Part shown: positions 58,544 to 64,000 of the stretch, piece after piece
Numbering within the stretch: the stretch's first letter is position 1
Layout: every line of letters begins with the position of its first letter
Assembly: GCA_020027475.1 (NCBI GenBank)
Contig: JAHRAZ010000050.1
Location: 1 to 64,000 of the forward strand
DNA: 64,000 nucleotides
Origin: Microthrixaceae bacterium
Lineage (GTDB): Bacteria; Actinomycetota; Acidimicrobiia; Acidimicrobiales; Microtrichaceae
Reading direction: 5' to 3'
Made by a program: the position numbers and the translations under genes
Notes under the pieces: generated by a model
What the model saw: only the letters and a program-made list of their open reading frames with translations
The model's database searches: none
What the model was told of the DNA's origin: nothing

Positions 58544-58570
58544 CGCTCCTCTCAACCGACGGTCCCCGAA

Positions 58571-58594
58571 GATTTGCCGGTGCATCCGTCCCGG
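58571..58594 (+). repeat. 24-bp intergenic repeat, copy 2
   Basis: GATTTGCCGGTGCATCCGTC followed by CCGG; differs from the copy at 55622-55645 by one base. It stands 15 bp before the hairpin element copy 2. Confidence 0.6.
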
Positions 58595-58609
58595 AAACCC
58601 CCCTTCGGG

Positions 58610-58661
58610 CGTTCTGTGATGGTCAGGTCGCGCTTTTGCGCGACCTGACCATCACAGAACG
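58610..58661 (+). repeat. Perfect hairpin element, copy 2 of 3
   Basis: Arms of 24 bp (58610-58633 and 58638-58661) with a TTTT loop. The sequence is the same as copy 1, with the pair next to the loop C-G, and extends two pairs further. It fills the gap between pabB and pabC, ending 15 nt before the pabC ATG, so it could also affect pabC translation. Confidence 0.85.
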
Positions 58662-58676
58662 GCAAGAATCGTCAAG

Positions 58677-59531
58677 ATGAACAACAACAGGCGTCCAGTT
58701 GTCTGGATCAACGGAGAACTATGCGATCCCGACACCGCGAGCATCCCGTGGTCTGACCACGCAATCACCGTGGGCGACGGAGTCTTCGAAACGATCAAGT
58801 TGGAGTCAGGTCGACCATTTGCCCTCACCAGACACCTGGATCGTCTCGACGTTTCGGCGGCCGGACTCGGCCTCCAGCTCCCCGACCGGCCATCGCTACT
58901 AACCGCGGTGGAAACGGTCAACGAACAGTGGGGCACCGACACCGGTCGACTCCGCATCACTCTCACCGGTGGGCCCGGCCCCATGGGTTCGGGGCGGGAT
59001 CACACCCCGCCGACCTTGATGATCACCGCTGGCGCCCTCGCGCTGTCCCGTGACGCGGCCCCGGTCATCACGGTCTCCTACACGCGTAATGAGCGCGGCG
59101 CCCTCGCCGGCCTGAAGACCATCAGCTACGCCGACAACGTGATTGCCCTCGCCGAGGCAGCCGAAGCCGGTGCCACCGAAGCCATCTTCGCCAACAACCG
59201 TGGCGAAGTCTGCGAGGGTACGGGAAGCAACGTGTTCCTCGAGCACAACGGCGTTCTCAACACACCGCCGCTCACAACTGGTTGCCTGGCCGGGGTCACC
59301 AGGGCATTGCTCATCGAGGCACTTACAGCCTCGGGGGTTCCGGTCGACGAAACACCTCTCCCGCTGAGCGCCCTAGGAGAAGCCAGCGAAGCCTTCCTCG
59401 CTTCAACGGGCCGCGAGGCTCAGCCGGTCAGCGCGGTCAACGGCATCCCCCTGCCGTCTGACCTCGGCGAACTGACCCAAGCCGCCATGAATGCCTGGGA
59501 TTCCGCCTACGCGAACGTCACCGATCCCTGA
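58677..59531 (+). CDS. pabC: Class IV aminotransferase, aminodeoxychorismate lyase type
   Basis: A 284-residue PLP enzyme of fold type IV. VWINGELCDPDTASIPWSDH is the start; the Schiff-base Lys lies in AGLKTISYADNV; GEVCEGTGSNVFLEHNGVL and LTTGCLAGVTRALLIE bind the phosphate. Position after pabB suggests it releases pyruvate to give 4-aminobenzoate; branched-chain or D-amino acid transaminase is the alternative. The start has only a weak AAG upstream, after the hairpin copy 2. Confidence 0.85.
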   Translation: MNNNRRPVVWINGELCDPDTASIPWSDHAITVGDGVFETIKLESGRPFALTRHLDRLDVSAAGLGLQLPDRPSLLTAVETVNEQWGTDTGRLRITLTGGPGPMGSGRDHTPPTLMITAGALALSRDAAPVITVSYTRNERGALAGLKTISYADNVIALAEAAEAGATEAIFANNRGEVCEGTGSNVFLEHNGVLNTPPLTTGCLAGVTRALLIEALTASGVPVDETPLPLSALGEASEAFLASTGREAQPVSAVNGIPLPSDLGELTQAAMNAWDSAYANVTDP

Positions 59532-59569
59532 CAGTGGGACCTCGGTAGAAACTCATCAGGCCCGAGGCC

Positions 59570-59621
59570 CGTTCTGTGATGGTCAGGTCGCGGTTTTCCG
59601 CGACCTGACCATCACAGAACG
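59570..59621 (+). repeat. Perfect hairpin element, copy 3 of 3
   Basis: Arms of 24 bp (59570-59593 and 59598-59621) with a TTTT loop, followed by GGCATTTTTGG. Compared with copies 1 and 2, the pair next to the loop has changed from C-G to G-C on both arms, a compensatory change. It lies between convergent pabC and the UDP-glucose dehydrogenase gene. Confidence 0.85.
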
Positions 59622-59633
59622 GCATTTTTGGCC

Positions 59634-60917
59634 TCAGGTGCGGCCGACCGCCCGAACGTCGAAACCGCGGCGCTTGAGAGCATTGAGGTCGAGCGTGTTG
59701 CGTGAGTCCACCACCGCAAGATTCTTCAGCTCATCTGCCACCCGATCGAGGTCGGCCCTGCGGAACTCGCTCCACTCGGTGAGTACGAGCAGCGCATCGG
59801 CGTCGCGGCACGACTCGTAGATGTCGGCCACCACCTCAACTCCGTCCGCGATCTCACGGCCCGGTTTCAGGGCGGGGTCATAGGCCCGAACCGACGCGCC
59901 GGCCTCAAGGAGAAGTTCGACCACGCGCAACGCCGGCGAGTCGCGAAGGTCGTCGGTGCCGGCCTTGAAAGTTAGTCCCCAGGCGGCCACCGTCTTGCCA
60001 CCAAGTTGCCCACCACAGACATCGGCGACCTTGTCCACGATGCGCTGAAACTGAGCTTCATTCACGTCGATCGTCTGCTGCAACAGCGCGAAATCGTATC
60101 CGGCTCCGTCGGCGATACTCACAAGCGCACGCGTGTCCTTGGGCAGGCAACTCCCACCCCAACCCGGTCCGGGCCGCATGAAATCGTGACCGATTCTACG
60201 GTCATAACCCACACCGCGGATCACATCCTCGATGTCGGCACCAACCGATTCCGATACGGCCGCCACGGCGTTCACGAAACTCAACTTGGTGGCCAGAAAG
60301 CTGTTGGCCACGTACTTGATGAGTTCCGCGGAGGCCGGATCGGTGACAACCCAGGGGGCGGGCAACCCCAGATACAGTGAGCCAACCTTGAGAGCCACCT
60401 CGCGATCGTCGGCACCAATGACAACTCGGTCAGGATTCAGGAAATCGTGAACAGCGGTTCCCTGAGCCAGAAACTCGGGGTTGGAAACCACATGGACGTC
60501 ATCACGCCCAAGGGCGGCGGCCACCACTTTGGTAGTACCCACTGGCACAGTGGACTTGTTGATCACGATTGTGCCGGCAGCAAGTGAAGGGCCGATCTGG
60601 GCACATGCGTTCTTCACGAAGCTCAGATCGGCCGAGCCGTCGGCGCCCTGCGGAGTCGGTAGGCAGAGAAAGACAATCTCGGCAGAGGACACGGCATCGG
60701 CTGAATCCGTGGTGAATCGGAGTCGTCCCGTACCCAGACCTTCCTCCACCAATCGGTAGAGTCCCTCCTCGAGAATTGGCACATGGCCTCTGGACAACAT
60801 GGCGACCTTGGACTCATCGATGTCCAGACAGGTCACGTCGTGACCAAGGTGCGACATACACGCGCCGGTGGTAAGGCCGACATATCCAGTGCCGACAACT
60901 GTGATTGGTGTGGACAT
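59634..60917 (-). CDS. ugd: UDP-glucose 6-dehydrogenase
   Basis: A 427-residue nucleotide-sugar dehydrogenase oxidising UDP-glucose to UDP-glucuronate. ITVVGTGYVGLTTG is the NAD site; INKSTVPVGTT and SNPEFLAQGTAVHDF follow; the catalytic Cys257 is in GWGGSCLPKD; TFKAGTDDLRDSPA is the second dinucleotide domain. GDP-mannose dehydrogenases are similar, but GxGYVG and FLxxG favour UDP-glucose. ATG at 60917 has AGGAGG 5 nt upstream; the adjacent ATG at 60920 is closer to it. Confidence 0.9.
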   Translation of the reverse strand: MSTPITVVGTGYVGLTTGACMSHLGHDVTCLDIDESKVAMLSRGHVPILEEGLYRLVEEGLGTGRLRFTTDSADAVSSAEIVFLCLPTPQGADGSADLSFVKNACAQIGPSLAAGTIVINKSTVPVGTTKVVAAALGRDDVHVVSNPEFLAQGTAVHDFLNPDRVVIGADDREVALKVGSLYLGLPAPWVVTDPASAELIKYVANSFLATKLSFVNAVAAVSESVGADIEDVIRGVGYDRRIGHDFMRPGPGWGGSCLPKDTRALVSIADGAGYDFALLQQTIDVNEAQFQRIVDKVADVCGGQLGGKTVAAWGLTFKAGTDDLRDSPALRVVELLLEAGASVRAYDPALKPGREIADGVEVVADIYESCRDADALLVLTEWSEFRRADLDRVADELKNLAVVDSRNTLDLNALKRRGFDVRAVGRT

Positions 60918-61098
60918 CATTTCCTCCTGAGCGACCAGTCTGACATCAGCCATGCGATCGGGCGATTCTGGACCCATCAACCCGGGGACCACCAACCCCT
61001 CACCTTCGATGCTGACCCGGCCATCAATCCAGCGAGCACGCCCAGATCACCACCCGCCACCACACCACGAACACCGAGCGAGAGCTGCCACCCGGCGA

Positions 61099-61917
61099 TC
61101 AGTCCTGCGAACGGAGGTGGATCACGTCGCCCACAACCACGCGATGAGACTCTCCGTCGGAGGATTCCACTACCAGCGCACCGTCGGGAGCGATGTCGAC
61201 CGCAGTTCCTTCCAAGACCGATCCCTCAAGCTCCACCCTCACCTTTCGACCCAACGTGGCCGAACTCACCCTGGCTGCACCAAGGAGCTCCTCGACGCCC
61301 GAATCGGAGGACAACAGATCGAGATTGCGATCAAAGCGGCGAACGATCTCGATCAGCAGCTGAACTCGGTCGATCGGTTCCTGCATGAGTCGGTTCAACG
61401 AAACCGCAATGGAAGCCAACTCCTCCGGAACCTCATCCCAGTTGCAGTTGAGTCCCAACCCGATCACCGTGGCCACACCATCGCCGGCCTGACGCGACTC
61501 TGCCAAGATGCCGCCAAGTTTCAGCTCACCCAGGTCACCCGAAACAGCAGCCACGAGGTCATTCGGCCATTTCAGCGATGGCCGGAATCCGGTGGTCGAA
61601 AAGACTCCCTCAACCGCTGCCACGCCCAAGGCGGTCAGCAACAGGCCACGTCGCAAAGGATCAATGTCGGCCGTGGTGCCCACTGACATGAGCAGTGACG
61701 CGCCCGGCGGTGACTCCCATTCACGGGCCAGGCGCCCACGACCGGCACTCTGGTAGTCGGCCACCACCACCACGGCTTTCGAACAATTGGGGTCCTCTCG
61801 CCTATTCTCCAACAAGATTTCCATTGCGTCAGTGTTCGTGGAACCGGTCTCATCGGTCCAACGGACATCCGCGAAGCGTGAGTCGGCTAGTGCGGCTTTG
61901 GCGCGATCAATACCCAT
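61099..61917 (-). CDS. birA: Biotin--[acetyl-CoA-carboxylase] ligase
   Basis: A 272-residue biotin protein ligase without the N-terminal DNA-binding domain. STNTDAM and QSAGRGRLAREWESP form the biotinyl-AMP loop, then SLKWPNDL and KLGGILAES; the C-terminal SH3-like part has GTAVDIAPDGALVVES. It attaches biotin to the BCCP domain of the divergent carboxylase. The ATG at 61917 is 6 nt after TATCTT, so the transcript may be leaderless. Confidence 0.93.
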   Translation of the reverse strand: MGIDRAKAALADSRFADVRWTDETGSTNTDAMEILLENRREDPNCSKAVVVVADYQSAGRGRLAREWESPPGASLLMSVGTTADIDPLRRGLLLTALGVAAVEGVFSTTGFRPSLKWPNDLVAAVSGDLGELKLGGILAESRQAGDGVATVIGLGLNCNWDEVPEELASIAVSLNRLMQEPIDRVQLLIEIVRRFDRNLDLLSSDSGVEELLGAARVSSATLGRKVRVELEGSVLEGTAVDIAPDGALVVESSDGESHRVVVGDVIHLRSQD

Positions 61918-61923
61918 AAGGGG

Positions 61924-61929
61924 AAGATA
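61924..61929 (-). promoter_or_regulatory. Candidate -10 box (TATCTT) for birA
   Basis: On the minus strand TATCTT, then CCCCTT, then the birA ATG. Only 16 bp separate the birA and carboxylase starts, so the two transcripts must overlap or share regulatory DNA. Confidence 0.4.
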
Positions 61930-61933
61930 GACG

Positions 61934-63703
61934 GTGTTTTCGAAGGTTTTGATCGCAAATCGCGGAGAAATTGCCGTACGTGTCATCAGGGCATGCCGCG
62001 AGATGGGCATTCCGACCGTGGCGGTGTACTCAGATCTCGACCGCGACGCGCTCCACGTGAGGCTCGCGGACGAGGCATATGCCCTCGGAGGCAAGACCGC
62101 TGCTGAGTCGTACATCGACTCGGAGAAGTTGCTGGACGTGATCAAACGTTCCGGCGCGGAGGCTGTGCACCCCGGCTACGGATTCTTCTCGGAGAACTCC
62201 GATTTCGCCCGCGAGATCACCGAGATGGGCGTCAAGTTCATCGGCCCGCTGCCCGAGGCCATCGACATCATGGGTGACAAGATCTCGGCTCGGGAGGCTG
62301 CGGAACGGGTCGGTGTTGAGGGAGTCCCGGGAGACAACAACTTCCTCAGCGATCCCTCGGAGGTCGTGAAGTTCGGCAACGAGCACGGGTATCCGGTTGC
62401 AATCAAGGCTGCCTACGGCGGCGGCGGGCGCGGCATGAAGATCGTCGATTCTGCCGAAGAAGCTCCCCACCAGTTGGAGTCCGCCCAGCGGGAGGCCCTC
62501 AACTACTTCGGTCGCGACGAGTGTTACGTGGAGCGATACCTCACCAACCCTCGCCACGTCGAGGTCCAGCTGATCTCGGATCAGCACGGACACTCGGTGT
62601 ACCTGGGCACGCGTGACTGTTCCGCACAGCGCCGTCACCAGAAACTGATCGAAGAAGCTCCGGCACCAGGGATTCCCGAGGACATCCTCACCGCCATGGG
62701 CGAAGCTGCGGTGAAGGTTGCAGTCGGTTGCAACTACGAAAGCGCCGGCACCGTTGAGTTCCTCTATGAAGACGGCGCCTTCTTCTATCTGGAAATGAAT
62801 ACCCGCCTTCAGGTGGAACACCCGGTCACCGAACTGATCACCGGCGTGGATCTCGTGGAGTTGCAGCTCCGTGTTGCTGCCGGCGAAGAACTGCCCTTCG
62901 GCCAGGACGACGTGGTGATCACGGGCCACGCGATCGAATGCCGCATCAATGCCGAGGATCCCGCCGGCGGAGCGTTCCTGCCCTCCCCGGGCAAGATCAC
63001 GAAGATCCACGCACCCTCGGGTTTCGGAACCCGCTGGGACGGCGGCTACGAGTCCGGCGACGAGGTGTCGCAGTACTACGACAATCTCATCGGCAAGCTC
63101 TGCGTGTGGGGACGCAACCGCGACGTTGCCATCGCCCGCATGATTCGTGCACTGGAAGAGATGGAGGTCGAGGGTGTCGCCACGGTGATCCCTGCCGACC
63201 TGGCCATCCTCAGGCATCCTGATTTCGCTGCGGTTGACCATTCCACCAAGTGGGTCGAGAACACACTGGATCTCAGCTCCACTGCCGGTGCAGCTCCGGT
63301 CGCCACCGACGACAGCGAAGAGGCCGAACCCAAGGTGAAGCGCGAGATGGACGTTGAGGTCAACGGCAAGAAATTCTCGGTTTCACTCTTCGTTCCCGAG
63401 TCACAGCTCGCTGCCGGCAACAGCGCCGCACCTCGACCGAAGGCCAAGCGCAAGGGCCATGGCACAACCATCGCCGGCGGGTCAGGTCATGTGATCGTGC
63501 CGATGCAAGGAACAATCCTGAAGGTCGCGGTTGAAGTTGGCGACACGGTCTCTGCCGGCGACACGGTGGTGGTCCTCGAGGCCATGAAGATGGAGAACAA
63601 CGTGCCCGCCGACATCGACGGAACCGTCAAAGAGGTCAAGGCCGAGACCGGCCAGTCAGTGAGCGCAGGCGAAGTAGTGCTCGTAATCGAAGCTGCCGAA
63701 TAA
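61934..63703 (+). CDS. accA3: Acyl-CoA carboxylase alpha subunit (biotin carboxylase + BCCP)
   Basis: A 589-residue AccA3-type subunit for acetyl- or propionyl-CoA carboxylation. SKVLIANRGEIAVRVIRACR begins the biotin carboxylase domain; HPGYGFFSEN, AAYGGGGRGMKIV and EMNTRLQVEHPVTE are its ATP-grasp motifs. A linker (about 450-510) leads to the BCCP domain with the biotinyl Lys552 in EAMKMEN. The start is GTG at 61934 after AAGGGGAAG. The beta subunit is not in the window. It corresponds to Rv3285 in position. Confidence 0.95.
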   Translation: MFSKVLIANRGEIAVRVIRACREMGIPTVAVYSDLDRDALHVRLADEAYALGGKTAAESYIDSEKLLDVIKRSGAEAVHPGYGFFSENSDFAREITEMGVKFIGPLPEAIDIMGDKISAREAAERVGVEGVPGDNNFLSDPSEVVKFGNEHGYPVAIKAAYGGGGRGMKIVDSAEEAPHQLESAQREALNYFGRDECYVERYLTNPRHVEVQLISDQHGHSVYLGTRDCSAQRRHQKLIEEAPAPGIPEDILTAMGEAAVKVAVGCNYESAGTVEFLYEDGAFFYLEMNTRLQVEHPVTELITGVDLVELQLRVAAGEELPFGQDDVVITGHAIECRINAEDPAGGAFLPSPGKITKIHAPSGFGTRWDGGYESGDEVSQYYDNLIGKLCVWGRNRDVAIARMIRALEEMEVEGVATVIPADLAILRHPDFAAVDHSTKWVENTLDLSSTAGAAPVATDDSEEAEPKVKREMDVEVNGKKFSVSLFVPESQLAAGNSAAPRPKAKRKGHGTTIAGGSGHVIVPMQGTILKVAVEVGDTVSAGDTVVVLEAMKMENNVPADIDGTVKEVKAETGQSVSAGEVVLVIEAAE

Positions 63704-63820
63704 CCAACCTGCCCAGCGAGACGACCCGAGGCAGCTGTTTGAACGTCCGAACGGGGCTCGATCAATCTCTGAGCCTGTAACTTCGGGGTACTACCGCATC
63801 AGCGCGGCGCAGGGAGCCTC

Positions 63821-64000
63821 ATGCCCGAAGACCACAACGAGAACAGTCACACGGCTCTTGTTTTCGGATCCTATGACGAGGCTCTGCACCCGCGGATTGC
63901 TGTGATCCGAGATGGACTGCGGGCCAACGGCTGGACCGTTTCGGAACTGAATGCTCCTCTCGGTGCCTCCACGGCGGACAAGGTGTCGGCGGCAGGGTCC
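63821..64000 (+). CDS. Glycosyltransferase (GT4-like), N-terminal part
   Basis: Sixty codons before the window ends, no stop. ATG at 63821 is preceded by AGGGAG with 4-nt spacing. HTALVFGSYDEALHPRIAVI followed by RDGLRANGWTVSELNAPLG resembles the N-terminal GT-B fold of family-4 glycosyltransferases that start with a GSYD and HPR segment. The rest of the protein lies outside. Confidence 0.55.
   Translation, partial: MPEDHNENSHTALVFGSYDEALHPRIAVIRDGLRANGWTVSELNAPLGASTADKVSAAGS

Overview
The window is 64 kb of GC-rich, densely coding chromosome with many GTG and TTG starts. It comes from an actinobacterium, most likely of the class Acidimicrobiia; that placement is inferred from gene content and order, not from a marker-gene tree. 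Supporting features are F420 biosynthesis genes (fbiA, cofE), DUF3499, DUF4012 and DUF5719 family proteins, a protein with an LAFTG-type C-terminal anchor, and many starts that look leaderless, with a TANNNT box 6-9 nt before the start codon. The gene order secA - comF - ahcY - PGI/PMI - manB - DUF3499 - GT2 - fbiA/cofE - manC - glycosyltransferases - sugar reductase - LCP - birA - accA3 matches the order I recall around Rv3240c-Rv3285 of Mycobacterium tuberculosis, so most of the window is an old actinobacterial backbone.

Region 1 (1-15.1 kb) is accessory. A TetR regulator lies beside a 39-bp near-perfect double operator. On one side is a metal-dependent amidohydrolase; on the other, an acetoacetate-decarboxylase-family protein and a Rieske oxygenase overlap in one operon. 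A lipoprotein penicillin-acylase homologue, a DUF4012 protein, an LAFTG protein, a hotdog thioesterase and small membrane proteins follow. At 11.3-12.1 kb lies a decayed cyclopropane-fatty-acid synthase, with two frameshifts and two internal deletions. Next to it is the most interesting item: a two-gene unit of a small EACC1-type protein and a caspase-like protease fused to an EF-hand-like loop, an S1 domain and seven 43-residue TPR-like repeats. This unit ends beside the 3' end of the tmRNA gene, a common site for island insertion, although no integrase or att repeat is visible.

Region 2 (15.1-25.3 kb) is housekeeping: ssrA (predicted tag ADEQFALAA), a thioredoxin-fold protein where smpB would be expected, ftsX, ftsE, prfB, secA, comF, an SDR and ahcY.

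Region 3 (25.3-64 kb) is a nucleotide-sugar and cell-envelope supercluster. PGI/PMI, ManB and ManC take fructose-6-P to GDP-mannose. Gmd makes the 4-keto-6-deoxy intermediate, and both Rmd (to GDP-D-rhamnose) and Fcl (to GDP-L-fucose) are present, so the pathway branches. A GalE-like epimerase and UDP-glucose dehydrogenase add UDP sugars. Four or five glycosyltransferases, a GtrA-GT2 fusion, a very large GT2 membrane protein, a PTPS-related membrane protein and an LCP ligase would assemble and attach the glycans. Interleaved are ftsH, F420 genes, PABA synthesis (pabB, pabC) and the birA / biotin carboxylase pair.

Three copies of a perfect 48-52 bp hairpin with a compensatory base-pair change sit in intergenic spaces. 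No CRISPR array, transposase, integrase, rRNA or tRNA gene was seen. Apart from the pseudogene block (about 11.1-12.2 kb) and the tmRNA gene with its flanks, no stretch over 300 bases lacks a gene.
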